Source of the DNA: Limnephilus marmoratus
Lineage: Eukaryota > Arthropoda > Insecta > Trichoptera > Limnephilidae
Length of the DNA: 64,000 bases
Reading direction: 5' to 3'
Assembly: GCA_917880885.1 (NCBI GenBank)
Contig: OU862909.1
Location: 29,322,851-29,386,850, forward strand
Below the pieces are notes generated by a model. The model ran no database searches, was not told the origin of the DNA, and worked only from the letters and a program-made list of their open reading frames with translations. Numbering within the stretch: position 1 is the first letter of the stretch; each line of letters starts with the position of its first letter. Shown piece by piece: positions 1 to 12,019 of this stretch. The translations under genes and the position numbers were made by a program.

Positions 1-49
1 GAAAAATATTTAATATTAGTACGCGTATAATACATGATTTTTTTCTGGT

Positions 50-700
50 CACTGTTTAAACCGCCGCTACCCAAATTTCTACCGATTTCTTACATATCTC
101 CCTTAAATATTTGAAGTTTTAAGCCCTTAAAAAAATAAATGTTGCTTTTGAAAATACTAAACGCATTCTACGCCGAAAAAAAATTATATGAAAATCCTTC
201 GATAGAAAAAAATCGCTAATTATGCTCCGAAAATTATTATAAACACGTTCATTTCACTTATTTTAGAAGTTACCTATATCTATGAAAAAAATCAAAGTGT
301 TTCTAATGCTATTTTAGATGTTCCCCGCGATATTTCACGAGTCGTGTTTTATTAATGATGACTTATACGTGATGGTTTATCATTATATATTGTCCTGTGC
401 CAAAACAGCACTCACTATTGTTGTTAATATTGTTCTTTAGGTATTGCTTTGTATATTTTTGTATATTCGTTATTTCATATTATTTAATTAATTTTTTAAG
501 GACTCGTAAGGAACACTGTAGGTTAATTTTAAGTTTATTATAATTAAGCGCACTTGAAGTGAAATATCACAAAACTGCGCTATATAAATACTATGTTATT
601 ATTATTATTATTATTATTAAAAAAATTCACAATTTTCGCTTCAATTTTATCGTGCTAAAATAGGCGCGCTCTCTGCGGCGCCTTAAACCTTTAGATATCA
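50..700 (-). repeat. large dispersed repeat, diverged third copy
   Basis: The reverse complement of the middle of the unit is recognisable: AATTTCTACCGATTTCTTAC, TCGATAGAAAAAAATCGC, GAGTCGTGTTTTATTA, then CACAATTTTCGCTTC and GCGGCGCCTTAA. About 265 bp of other sequence with an ATT run separates the last two blocks. Confidence 0.55.
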
Positions 701-1179
701 TAAAAATCGTCTAAGAATAAAAATATGGTTATTTTTACTTATTGCTTCAGCAATTTAAAAGGTTCTCCTTGTGTATTGCATTATATGGCTTTATTTGTGC
801 ATAAATTTAAAAACAACATAATTTCATTGAATTAATTGTACATGGTTCGAACAACTTCTGAAGATGTCTGACCTAATAAATGTAACAACAATGCGATAAC
901 AATCAATCTAATTTCGAACCCACCAAAGATTAGTAATAATTTATTAACAATATAAGTGTAATATCGATAATGAAATTACCAATTAATCACTTCAGCCTAT
1001 ATGCTCTGATTTGTATGCAACACAATATGTTGCATACTGCTGCGAGAGCCTACTTTTTGTACAAAGCCAATAGGTACTGCCGACGAACCTACAAACCACT
1101 ATGTCCAATAGTCAGTACGAGCGAATCAATGAACAGAATATCCGTAGAAGTGTGATCTAAATCGATTTACTACCGGTAC

Positions 1180-1345
1180 TCTTAGTGTCGCCTTGGTGAA
1201 AGATCACTACTCAGAAGCGAAACGTTGCAGGAAGGAACTTCATAACTTTCTTCCACTTCATCTCCAACTCTTCCCCATTTTTCGTAACCTCATAACATAC
1301 CCCAATCAGGGATGCCGTAGCCTCATTGGCTCCGGACAGATAGAG
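1180..1345 (+). mobile_element. SINE family B, headless fragment
   Basis: This is body and 3' third only: GCCTTGGTGAAAGATCACTA, GAAACGTTGCAGG, then CCTCATAACATACCCC. Its tail meets the inverted family B copy at 1,350. Confidence 0.55.
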
Positions 1346-1519
1346 GCAGTTATTTATGTGTCCCAACGGCTCCCGTCTGGAGCCAATGAGACTATGTTAT
1401 CGGCATTTGGGTATGTTGTATGAAGGTAATGAGTAGGGGGAGTATGTGGGGAAGAGGAAGATGGGGAAGTACCTGACTTTTCAGATCTGATCACTAAATA
1501 CGACCAAAGCCATTTTAAG

Positions 1520-1889
1520 CATAGGTCACCCCAAGTGGTTCGCTACGTTTGGTGACCTAGCAGGAGTGCCCGGGTTCTTTGGGTAAGGTTTGTATGAATC
1601 TTGGCGGCGAATAGGTCTGCCCACCAACTGCGTGGCAGGCCGGATCGGGAGAGACTGATTGAGGAAGACATCGCCTAACACGCAGTGGAAGGGATTGATT
1701 TATATTTCCGTCACTCCTGGACACACTGACCCCCAGATTCCTACCCATCCCTCATACATTTTTCCTTCCCACTACTTCCTTCCCTTCCTTTACCTAAAAA
1801 ACCCTCCACACAGCATCACTAAAGATGACATAGGCCCTGAGGGGAATTATTTTCCTCAGGGCCTACTGTGTGGAGCTAATGTAAAAAAA
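1520..1889 (+). mobile_element. SINE-like family A, 5'-truncated copy nested in a family B SINE
   Basis: It starts inside the family A consensus (CATAGGTCACCCCAAGTGG) and ends with the full two-tier hairpin and TAATGTAAAAAAA. The inner stem AGGCCCTGAGG / CCTCAGGGCCT and the outer stem CTCCACACAG / CTGTGTGGAG are both perfect here. It interrupts a family B SINE: the sequences on its two sides rejoin to the intact arrangement seen at 34,050-34,085. Confidence 0.7.
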
Positions 1890-1927
1890 GCAACGTTTCA
1901 ATTCTGAAACGTTGCTTTTTTTACATT
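1878..1927. repeat. perfect 23-bp palindrome with 4-base spacer
   Basis: Left arm 1,878-1,900 (starts AATGTAAAAAAAG, ends CGTTTCA), spacer ATTC, right arm 1,905-1,927; the arms are exact complements. The left arm spans the junction between the family A tail and the interrupted SINE. Confidence 0.9.
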
Positions 1928-2743
1928 TCAGGGCGATACTGAAAGTATCTTTCACTCTGAAACGAAATAACACAAATCAATCAAATGAAATTTATTTGCG
2001 CGCGCCGGGTTCTGAACTCACGACCTTCGGATTGCTGGTTTAGAGCCTTATCTCTTACCTCGACCATGGAGGCCGTCAAGCAACTTATAACCCGTAAACC
2101 GCATACATACAGGCTAACGAAAATATTTATTATTATCTATTCAAGAACGAACCTCGATAATCAAAAATAATCTATTTCTATTGGTAAGTATCAAAGTATG
2201 ACAAACTTTTATTTATTTCAGGCACACATACACGCCCACAGCCCACTTCTATGTGTTTGTCTTATCAGTGTGGCGAATGGACAACACTAGGCCGGACAGT
2301 GCTGGGCACTACTGGGCAGTGGCTACCCAAGTCTCCTTGAGAACTTGGCTCGAGTCGTTCGAACCAGTTCTTGAATAATGCCGTTTACTTTCACTTTTCG
2401 ACCTCCCCTCCTCCGAGCTGATGTACTTACCTCCTCATTAATTCCGTATCACAGTCCCCTCCCTTCATTATAACCTCACTTTACATATAGGAAGCCAGTT
2501 GAGAAGGTTGCTAACATTGATAAATATTACATACAAAAAATTGATATGGACATTGCTGGAAAAAATACCAAATAAGTGAGATATTTGACGTGTGAATGCA
2601 ATTAATGAAAATGCCGCTACGAAGTAAATGGTGTCAAAGATTTGCAATATTGATTTTTTCAAGACAGATTGTTATATGTGTTGTAGAATTTTGAATGGTT
2701 TAAATAAATAGTTTAGGTTGTACTAAACATTTTTTTAACATTT

Positions 2744-3175
2744 CAATTTAGGAGGCGGGTATGGGTACTGCCGTCCCGGAAACCATGTATCAGAAACCAG
2801 AACATCCCTGCCATTGGTCATTACCAGTGGCTCGTAACAAGGTACAATCCTAAGGGGTTCATAGGGTGAGATTTATCTCAGTCTTAGCGGTCAATGCGTT
2901 TGCCCACCTACTGCGTGGCAGGCCGGATCGAGAGAGATTGGTTGAGAGAGACCTAACCCAGACCTATCCAGCCGGTCTCTCTCAATCCATCGCCTTGCAC
3001 CGCAGTGGTAGGGATGGATTCATACGTCCGTCACTCTTATATAAATTGACCCTCAGATTCCTATTCACCACCCATACTTTTTTTCTTTCCAGAAATTACT
3101 TTCCCTGAAAACAACCTATACACAGCATCTTTGGGTTGCTGTGTAGAGCCTCCTGTGTGTAGGCAATGTTTAAAA
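2744..3175 (+). mobile_element. SINE-like family A, nearly full length
   Basis: It has the family 5' end (CAATTTAGGAGGCGGGTATG), the CCGGATCGAGAGAGATTGG middle and the GTCACTC...TGACCC 3' half. The terminal hairpin is reduced: the inner stem is deleted, leaving CTATACACAGCA / TGCTGTGTAGAG. Confidence 0.65.
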
Positions 3176-3736
3176 GAAAGTGTTTTTTATATTTGTATTT
3201 AGAGAGAGTTCGAAATTGGACTTTCATAGGGTAAAACTGAAAAACTTTAATAAATGTATTTAAATGACAATAAAATATGTATAAATACTATAATTTATAA
3301 GAAAATATTCCTTGGTTTTATTTTATACATACTAGTATATTGTTTAGGTAAGATATGAAGAAATCTATATAAACCAGAAAACCTTCAGAGAGCACTCACC
3401 GCTAAAGAATGTATGATAAATAAAGTTGTCAGCATGTAATTTAACCTAAACATATCGGTGTCATAAATTTATTCTATTAAAAAAAAAATTTAAAATGGTC
3501 CTAAGGTACCTGGGTCATATTTTCTTCAGTGTTGTTATCTATATTGTATACAAGCTTCTTAATTAAGTACTGCTGTAGTTGCTGTTTGTGAGCCAATGAT
3601 TGTTAACGGTGCGACGGTGTTAGTAAACAAAAAAGGTTGACATAAGGTTTCCATGGATAATATTATTGACCCACGTTATATTTGCTCGAATTTTACTACC
3701 ATATTGTCACATTGTTAACAGCATGCCTATAATACA

Positions 3737-4150
3737 TAAACAAAAATTTTAACAACACAAAAAAACGACTTCAAAAAATGCACTAAAAAGTAAAAAAAAT
3801 ATTTCGTATTCTTCTACAACTTCATAATCAACTTCCTTTTTCCAATCATCAATATGTAGGTACGTTTGTTACTTTTGGAGTCGGTGTCAGTCAAGGTAGG
3901 TTTGTAACTACATACATAGTTATAGGTGAGATGTGCTTGTGTCGCACAAGCGACTTGACGAGGCGAGAGGCGAGAGCGGGGCCGCGGCGGCGCGGGGAGC
4001 TATCAAGTGAACACGCCGGGCCGGGTACCTTTGCTGACACCGAAAATTAGAAAAGTTGATTATGAAGTTGTAGAAGAATACGAAATTATTTTTTTACTTT
4101 TTAGTGCATTTTTGAAGTCGTTTTTTTGTTTTGTTAAAATTTTTGTTTAT
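3737..4150. repeat. fold-back repeat with GC-rich loop
   Basis: A left arm of about 100 bp (CGACTTCAAAAAATGCAC, TCGTATTCTTCTACAACTTC) pairs with the right arm (GAAGTTGTAGAAGAATACGA, GTGCATTTTTGAAGTCG). The 205-bp loop holds a GC-rich core, GGCGAGAGGCGAGAGCGGGG, near 3,961. Confidence 0.75.
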
Positions 4151-4660
4151 TTTTTGATTTTTAGTGAATCTGAAGTACACTACCTAATTTGTCTGAATAT
4201 GGGTAAACCTACTAAACGTGCTGCTCATATGAGACAGACATAATTTGACCATAGCGACGTTAGGGTCAAATTAAGAGATTCGGCCAAGTTTCGTTAATTT
4301 GTCATGGATCCGATAATCAGAACCTAACCAAACTCTCATCAAATTACCCTTGAAATACATCCTTTCCAATAAAAAAAGAATCATCGAAATCGGTTGGCGT
4401 GATATTGAGTTATTCGTCCATTTGTCGCGCACATACTTAATGAAAATTTATGACTTATATGGTTTTCTCATGGATGCTATTGTCGGAACTGGACCAAATT
4501 AAAATGGGACCACATGGGAAGCACCAGCTTTCAAATAAAAAAAGAATCATCAATATCGGTTCACCCAGTCAAAAGTTCTGAGGTAACAAACATAAAAAAA
4601 AAAATAAAAAAATACAGTCGAATTGAGAACCTCCTCCTTTTTGAAGTCGTTTAAAAACTA
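4151..4660 (+). repeat. dispersed repeat of a type common in Lepidoptera
   Basis: It contains AAAGAATCATCGAAATCGGT, GGTTCACCCAGTCAAAAGTT and the terminal GAACCTCCTCCTTTTTGAAG motif that I recall from many moth and butterfly sequences. It may form one unit with the fold-back just upstream. No coding frame. Confidence 0.5.
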
Positions 4661-6620
4661 AAATCCCTAACCTTTATTGAAAAATATCATTAACGTGATA
4701 TATTTTCACAAATGTACCCGTTAAATAAGGAATTTACCACTAGAAGCTCTTTCCGTACAAATTTGAATGGAAACAAATGTGTCACTGGCCTAGTACCTTT
4801 TGGTTCTAGACCATTTAGCACGTCTGTCTCTCTTACATTTGTCTAAAATTGTATATCGCCATCCCATTTGAATTTCGTAATCATTGTAAAACACAGTTTT
4901 GTATTGAAATATAGGCCGAAATTAGGCCTATAATTGGATCACGAAACACGCCCACAAGACATTTCTTGTGTTATTCTTTCCTCTAAAGACATACCCTAAT
5001 TTCCTACAAACTAACTCAAAACTTGATGGCGGATGGTGACTTCTTTCATTTTAAAAATGGTTAATCATTGAAGAAAACTTCATTCTGAATCAAAAATGAA
5101 CTAAATTTGGTTGAAGAAAATTTTTATTTTTAATAAAAAATACACTTTGTAATACTTCAATTTTTTATTTAATACATAAAAAGTCATAAAAAATGATGAA
5201 AAATAAAAATATAGTTAAATAGGTTTGCTTGAGGTTAGGTTATGGACTATTTTTCCTTTTTTTTATAACTTCTAATGACGTTTCAAATGGGTGTTGAAAT
5301 TGCATAATTCTGATTTGTCATGGAACCCATAAATTTATCAAAACTGTAACAGTTTTCTGGTGCATTGATTTCTTCGTACTTTGAAAAAGATAAAATGATT
5401 ATTATTGTGCAACGAGTAATCTAGCGATCTAGCAGTATAATATATTATCGGTAACATAAACTTCGAGCAAAGCAATCTTTTCCGTGACTTTTATTTTATC
5501 GTACCTACAATAATATTGGCAAATCTCGATTTCTTTGATTTGATTTAAGGTAGTATGAAAACAGATGTTTATAATTGTTGTCGACCTAATCCAGATATTT
5601 GTACGTAAACAACAGCGCTTTCGAGAAACAGGGTTTTTATTTAAAAAAACAGAACTCACATTGCATATGTAACTAATATGGAACTAATTGCAATCAAGCA
5701 TGTTCTGCATTTGATGAGGGATGATTTTATTAAAAGGGAGAATTCATTTTTTTTATGGAAAAGAGTATGTAAAGGAAATAATATAACTTGACTATCGGGG
5801 ATGTGTGGAAATATTTCATTCAATAAAGTACCTGCATAAGTACAGGAAAGACATAACCCAGTAACCCCGATTTTAATTAAAGTTCCTAACAAATTATTAC
5901 TATTAAGGTAGGTAAGTACCTACATCTATTCAAAATACGTTAGAAATATTTTGAATTCTGAATGATGTGATAGTTCGCACGCTCTAGCGATCAAACGAGC
6001 AATCAGCTAAACTGTTGGTCAATAAGTAGGAATATTCCCAACGGGGATCTAAAAAATAATAATAGCAATCAACACAATTTTCATAAGTGGACATACATCA
6101 GAATTATTACATTTATTTTCGATTATGAAAAAACACTTATTTCTCGCACTCGTTCACTGTTTCGTGATATTAACGAAGCATTACAAAACGTAATAGTGGC
6201 CAATAAACATTTCTTAGAAACTCGATACTTCGAATAAAAGGGTTCCTCTGAATTGCGAAATAATCTGTATCAAAGACAGTTTGCAATAATTGTTTTTATT
6301 GGTGTACAATTATTAATTTTAACCAATTGAAAAGATGTGAAAAGTCCATTGTTATGGGGACTTTATTGTTGCAAAATTACAATTTTTGAGAAAGAAATTT
6401 TTACTTTTCATAAACTGTTAAGCTTCAAACTGTAAAAAAAGTTATAATATATCTTCTAACTTGTTATATGAATGAATGAACGTCAAAATTATAAATGTTT
6501 TTTTCTGTCCTTTTTTCAAATTATTTCATTGTGGTTGAACGAAAAGACAAAAATAATTTAACAATTTTTGATTTTTTACAAGAATAACTCTCTTTTATAA
6601 CTTTTGAAGGTTATTTCCAT
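4661..6620. other. AT-rich sequence, nothing recognised
   Basis: No repeat, splice-bounded frame or RNA gene seen. Open frames of 60-80 codons are chance products. Confidence 0.5.
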
Positions 6621-6631
6621 CAACGTAATAT

Positions 6632-6905
6632 ATCATTGAAGAAGAAAATAACAATAATAATCTAAACAAAAATAAAAGAACAAGATAATATTGTTAATTC
6701 TGAAATTTTAAATATGATATTGACTATTATAAGGGCTTGACAGAAGGTGGCAATAGCGAAATTGGTTAACGCACACGTCCCGGTTAAACGAGAGGTCTGG
6801 GTTCGAGTCCCAGTTGCGAACATTGTCTTTTTTCTGTTTTCTGTGTCTTGTTCTCTTTCATATTTTCGTTTCGATTATTATTATTATCTTCTTCTTCAAT
6901 GACAA
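6632..6905 (+). mobile_element. fold-back element enclosing a tRNA-like module, copy 1
   Basis: The ends pair: CATTGAAGAAGAAAATAAC with GATTATTATTATTATCTTC...TTCAATG. Between them, 6,751-6,825 reads like a tRNA, with an A-box-like AGCGAAATTGGTTAACGC and a B-box GGTTCGAGTCCC with a perfect 5-bp T-stem (CTGGG/CCCAG). The acceptor pairing is only 5 of 7 and there is no clean anticodon stem, so it is not a functional tRNA gene. Confidence 0.6.
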
Positions 6906-6921
6906 CATTTTTTTAACTTAT

Positions 6922-7193
6922 CCAAAATATCGATCCTAGTTTGTCATGATAGTACTTTATGCACTTTGTTAATGTTTTATGACAAAGCTACTACTTTTAG
7001 AAACAAAACGTAAATCAATTAATGAGATCTGGTTGAACGAACAGTCAAAAATAATTTAACAATTTTTTAAATTAACCAAAAAATCTATTCTAGTTCGTCA
7101 TGATAATACTTAATGCACTTTGATAATGTTTTATGACAAAGCTACAACAATTTTTTAAAAACAAAACATAATTCAATTATTGAAATCTGGAGT
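6922..7193 (+). repeat. diverged tandem duplication, about 155-bp period
   Basis: TAGTTTGTCATGATAGTACT...GTTTTATGACAAAGCTAC...AAATCAATTAATGAGATCTGG is repeated as TAGTTCGTCATGATAATACT...GTTTTATGACAAAGCTAC...ATTCAATTATTGAAATCTGG. Confidence 0.65.
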
Positions 7194-7199
7194 CAGTGT

Positions 7200-8610
7200 C
7201 AAGTGTTACAACTACCACACTACGCAGTAAACACAATCTGAATATATTAGTTACAATAGCCAACGGATTAAAGCGGTTGTTATCGCGTTAACAATGTGCT
7301 CCTTTCAATATACACTGTAGTCAGCGGGTATCAATATCCGCCATCTCGGTTGCAATCACCACCAGATCTAGATACATAGAGTACCTATCTAATTTCCGTG
7401 AGGATGTTATCACGAAGAAGTGGTACGTCCCGCAGAGCTCAAGGTTCGCTCAAAGAACCACCAGTCTTCGAGCTGCAGTGAAAGTAGGTCACCGCCACTC
7501 TACCACTGCTAGACTTCTATGGAAAATAATTTGATATCCTATCTTCAAGAGAATAAGCCGATACAAACGCGTAAAAAATTACACGCCATTTGTTTAGGTC
7601 GCAAAATCACTACGAATGGATAAGCAAACATTTCTACGTGTTTCTCGCAGTTCGATGCATGTATTTCCCAAGTATTTCAGTAGGGTCTTACGACGTTCGG
7701 ATTAAAATAATTGGCGTTTAGACATTTTCGTTGCAAAAAGCGTTTCTTACGATAGATTATTATTAACGCAAAATTTTTTTTGGTCGAGCGCACGATTGAG
7801 TGCTTTTCGAAACGTTTCAATGGGTAATAAAATAAGAAGCATTCTTAGTTTATGGCAACTAAGTCGATGAAAGCGATTTTCTCTATTGACGGAAGTTTTT
7901 GCAATGCGACCTGCATTGACGTTATTATTTTCTAATATGATTGTATTGATTTCAAGTAGGTGTATAGATTACTTTATTTTGTTCCACGTGTTTCCTAAAA
8001 CGTCGAACTCGTGTTTTGTAATCGTTTGTAAATATTATTATTTTCATTACCAGACTTCTACTACAAGCTATGTGCCCTCAGATTGGTAATGGAAAACAAG
8101 AAATAACTTTTCTCAAAAGGGGGCAGGTCAGTGTCTAATGTGAATTTTAAAGCGAGCTAAGAGTCCTAACCGCCGGGTTAACCAACTCTTTAGAAGGATC
8201 ACATTATGATTTTATGCCTCAAAGTACTTCTATCTAATGCGTACATAAATCAATAGAAACATGCTTTAATACAACACGAAATAAAATATCGGCAGGTCTG
8301 TGTAACGCCAATTGTCCACATGCACCGTTTTGCATTACAAGTTGAACATTGAATTACATTGAACAGCTAACAAGCTTTTTACTGGGAAAAAATCATGCAT
8401 TGTCCACGCAACAACTACCGCCTAACGTTGTATTTTCTTAATGTAAAGTTAAGTTAAATTTATTGCACTATGTATTGACTTTAACGTGTATGAATTTGTA
8501 TACTACCTAGACTCTACCACCTAAAACCTAGCTTTAAGATTAGAAACTACGACTTTTTGATTCCCCAAAATTAATATCTATGTTTCAATTTTTTTTCTTA
8601 TGTGAGCACT
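7200..8610. other. intergenic sequence, nothing recognised
   Basis: Mixed composition near 7,300-7,520, otherwise AT-rich. No convincing feature. Confidence 0.5.
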
Positions 8611-8614
8611 GTAT

Positions 8615-8815
8615 AGTAAGGAGAATGTTGTGAGGGCGAGGGTAGTGGATATAGATAAGAGGAAGGTGGGAAAGTACATGGCTATACAGATCTAGTCACC
8701 AAACGCTGCTAAAGTCATTTCAAGCAACGCGCAACGTTTTGATTCCGTATATGGACTTTTACCGGGACGATACTGAAAGCATCAAAACATTCCACTCAGG
8801 AACATGCCGCAAATG
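8615..8815 (-). mobile_element. SINE family B fragment without head
   Basis: The complement shows ATGCTTTCAGTATCGTCC, GCGTTGCTTGAAATGAC and TGACTAGATCTG, matching the reference at 33,886. Confidence 0.55.
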
Positions 8816-8969
8816 TACTATCTTTCTAATATTATAAACACGAAAGTTCGTATGAATGCATGTGTGTTTGTTACTATTTCACGCAAAAACTAGTAAATGT
8901 ATTTTAATGAAACTTTAAAATCCTTAGAAAACTTTAGAATAATGAATACGCTATATATATTGGTAAACT

Positions 8970-9205
8970 CTGGCGTTATGAAATTTGTATAAATGAAAAT
9001 GTGTGTATTTCATATACGTTAGCGGCAGGGAGGAAAGGCAGGGGGAAGAGGAACGGGGGAGGTGGGGTTCGTGGAGAGGGAAGAGACGAGGGAAGGGAAG
9101 ACGGGGAAGGTAGAAAGGAACGGGACAAAAAAGGGCATGCAGGGAGAATCAATTTATTTCTTTGAATGGCATAGCAACACGTTGCCGGCTGGTATACATA
9201 TAATG
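8970..9205 (+). mobile_element. second, decayed copy of the Helitron-like element
   Basis: TCTGGCGTTATGAAATTTGT, a G/A-rich middle and GGCATAGCAACACGTTGCCG match 18,474-18,954; the CTAG end is lost (CTGGTATAC). Confidence 0.45.
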
Positions 9206-9254
9206 TTAAATGACAAACTTGTCTAATAACACAATTTATTAAAATAAAATTAAA

Positions 9255-9325
9255 TTGCGCGCGCCAGGATTTTAATTCATGATTCGTAGCAAAGGATGGT
9301 AACCATTCAACCACAGAGGCTGTTC
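9255..9325 (-). mobile_element. SINE family B head fragment
   Basis: The complement has CCTCTGTGGTTGAATGGTTA, an A-box-like start, and a decayed B-box (GAATTAAAATCCTGGCGC). Confidence 0.45.
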
Positions 9326-9329
9326 ATAC

Positions 9330-10290
9330 TTCATACCAATGATAAAATTTAAAAAAAAAGAATAATTTCAATAAACAGTAGTGCTCGCTCCAATGTCTGA
9401 TTTTAACAAACGTTTTACACCGACAAGTAAAAACCGGCTAATGACTACACAACACGAATTAGTTATTATTTATCTAACTAATTGAAAGGCGTGTAGTAGT
9501 CACCTATTATCTCACCACGGTTCTAGCAAATTGCATTTAAATTATGCAATTTCTATTTTAGTGCAATAATAAATAAGAATATGAATCTGTAGAGGATTAC
9601 ATAATCAGTGTAATGCAGTCAATTATTACACAAATCATAATATAGAGCCAAGAATAACAATTATTAATCTAGCCAACTACAGTAAAAGTGAACTCAATTG
9701 GTGGCATAGTGTATTACAAATGGTTAGCCAGTGCGTTAATAACGGTTAACTATACAAATATTTAATAAGTAGCTCATATGAGCACCTAGTTCACATATTG
9801 GGAACAGCAAATCAAATAAACATTGGAAACATACGGCTAATTTTAAGCAGCATTTAGTAGGCTCATTATTTGTAGATTCGGATTGTGCTACCCGGCTTCG
9901 CCCGAAATTTTCATAACTTTTCATATTAAATAGCAGAGAATTTAAGTAATATGAACAATATAGTATTTTTAACAGTGTTTAAAGCTGCGTGGCTCGTGGA
10001 GTGATTATAAAAAAAATGTTCATATTTATTTAAACATTGTGGGTTACATTATGTGTAATGTAGGTAGGTACTGTGGGTTGGAAGTATGCGTTTATGACGA
10101 AGTTAAAAAAATTATTGAAGTTTGATCTGTCGTGGCTGGAGATCCAAAACATAGATAAAGGGCGAACTGCAAATCGTTGCATTGGCCTTAAAATTCTAGA
10201 CAAAAATAACTGTACAAATTACACGACACCAGAGCTCATCGTTAGAAAGTTTTGGGTGCTTCAGATAATCAATCAAACATTTTTATTTAC
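9330..10290. other. AT-rich sequence, nothing recognised
   Basis: A CCCGGCTTCGCCCG stretch near 9,890 may be a decayed Helitron-type hairpin; nothing else. Confidence 0.45.
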
Positions 10291-10295
10291 ATAAC

Positions 10296-10345
10296 TGGAT
10301 GAAGTTCGGCGAGGACCCGGCATTGCCCGGGTTTTACATAGAGTT
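10296..10345. repeat. CCCGGCATTGCCCGGG hairpin motif
   Basis: ACCCGGCATTGCCCGGGTTT resembles the terminal hairpin of insect Helitron-like repeats in reverse orientation. Related stretches occur at 9,890 and 39,522. Confidence 0.35.
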
Positions 10346-10503
10346 TTTCGAAATTTGACTTAAACAATGACCTTCCTCTTGTTTTGAAGGTCAAGTGTGC
10401 AAAATTTCATCTATCTCGGAATAAAACTCTAGGTTTGTATAAACATCGAACGAACGCCGCCCGCCCATTCGCCGGCCCCCACACATAATCTTCGTTAGGT
10501 ATA

Positions 10504-10854
10504 CAGGGTGTGAACGGACGTACTTGACTTACTTTAACCACTGATTCCTGACATTATTTGGAGTAAAAAATGTTTATGCAATTTTAGTCTCAGGTAACTT
10601 TTTATTTTAATTTTTTTTTCTTCAAAATCAAACAACAAAAAAATTCTTCCGCATGTCGTTACTGGTCACTCAGCTGAGTAACCGACCAACCCCTAACCCC
10701 GACTCCAACTGTCTAACATCTACCATTTTTTATGTTTTTGTAGAAAAAAAACATTAAAAATGTCACCGGAGACCAAAATTTTATTTACATTTTTTACTCC
10801 AAATAATGTCAGGAATCACTGGTAAGTAAGTCAGGTACGTCCCTTAGCACCCTG
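10504..10854. mobile_element. 351-bp MITE with long terminal inverted repeats and TA flanks
   Basis: It begins CAGGGTGTGAACGGACGTAC and ends GTACGTCCCTTAGCACCCTG, with TA on each side. Inverted similarity extends about 100 bp inwards (GATTCCTGACATTATTTGGA / TCCAAATAATGTCAGGAATC). The centre has CACTCAGCTGAGTAACC. Confidence 0.7.
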
Positions 10855-10859
10855 TATAA

Positions 10860-11520
10860 GTAAATAGATTTACAAGTCTCCTGTTAAAAACAGAAATATG
10901 TCGATGGAAAATCTACTGAGTGAGACATTGGATTTTGCATACTTAGATTGAAGACTGGCGTCTAAAAAGAGATAAAGTTTTTGATTTTAATTAGGATCAA
11001 AATTTACGTCAACGTGATCATTTTGTGACGGATTTATCTTTAAAAAAATATTAATAATACCTGATAAATTGATGTTCATAATTTATTTCTCAATAACACA
11101 ACTCATCATACTTTTTTTTCTGAATAACTTTGAATGCTCGTGGAGACAAAAATATATTTAATATGCACATTTGACAAAATGATGGCCTGCAAGTCTCCGC
11201 AAACAGGTTTTTCGTCAGATTTGATTTGGATAAAAGAGAAATGGTATTATTTCACAATCATTTGAGTGATATAATATATTTATTATTTGAATATCATTAG
11301 CAATATTAACAAGGAAAATATCTGTCGACTTTTCGCTAACACACGGCCATTTACATTCCGGTGGTAAATAAATCTTTGGAAACTACCAAAAAAATATCGA
11401 CTTCTTGTGAAAACTTCTTTAGCACCGTTATGATTTGAAACTCGATGAAACGAAAATAGCGACACTAAAAAGAGATAAACACATACATCTATAGGATTTA
11501 GCATGCGAGAGAATGAGATA
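10860..11520. other. AT-rich sequence, nothing recognised
   Basis: No feature seen between the MITE and the 34-bp duplication. Confidence 0.5.
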
Positions 11521-11526
11521 GTATAA

Positions 11527-11593
11527 TCGGTCTCCTCTTTGTGCGGTGCTTCGTAGCCTATCGGTCTCTTCTTTGTGCGGTACTTCGTAGCCT
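11527..11593 (+). repeat. 34-bp tandem duplication
   Basis: TCGGTCTCCTCTTTGTGCGG followed by TGCTTCGTAGCCTA occurs twice in a row with two base changes. Confidence 0.8.
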
Positions 11594-11667
11594 CCCTACT
11601 GTTGTCTACTTTAGTTGTCTGAAGGTTTCAAGGTTTCACTTCTACCGCGTGGAATTTGCGCATTCGG

Positions 11668-12016
11668 TTTTTTTACATTATTTTTTTAAGAAAATATTTC
11701 CCCTCGGAGCCTATATCATCTTTGGGGAAACTGTAGTTATGGATAATCTTTATGGGAAAAGCAGGAGAGGAAGCTCTGAGAAGGAAACATATATGAGGGG
11801 AGAGCAGAAATCGGGGAGGGGGGGGTTAGTGTGACAAAGAGTGACGGACGTGAATATCCATCCCTCCCACTGCAGTGCAAGGCGATGTTTTGAGAGTCCT
11901 GCTGGAGGGTTCAAAAGATCTCCCTCGACCAGCCTCTCCCGACCCGTCCTGCCAAGCAGTAGGTGGGCAGACTCATCCATCACCAAGACCAAGATAAACC
12001 TCACCCCATGAACTCC
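11668..12016 (-). mobile_element. SINE-like family A, minus orientation
   Basis: The complement carries GAGGTTTATCTTGGTCTTGG, the CCGGATCG-like middle and the 3' module up to the left arm of the hairpin. The right arm is missing and the sequence passes directly to an A-rich TAATGTAAAAAAA end. Confidence 0.6.
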
Positions 12017-12019
12017 ATG

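Larger units (their letters stand above)
1350..2082 (-). mobile_element. SINE family B interrupted by family A
   Basis: The 3' third and part of the body lie at 1,350-1,519; the rest of the body and the tRNA-like head at 1,891-2,082 (CGACCATGGAGGCC complement). The gap is filled by the family A copy. Beside the insertion a 23-bp segment is the exact complement of the family A tail plus target, forming a perfect palindrome. Confidence 0.65.

Noticed and set aside
6750..6825. tRNA gene
   Set aside because: The T-stem is good but acceptor pairing is 5 of 7, with no proper anticodon stem; related decayed copies show it is part of a repeat.
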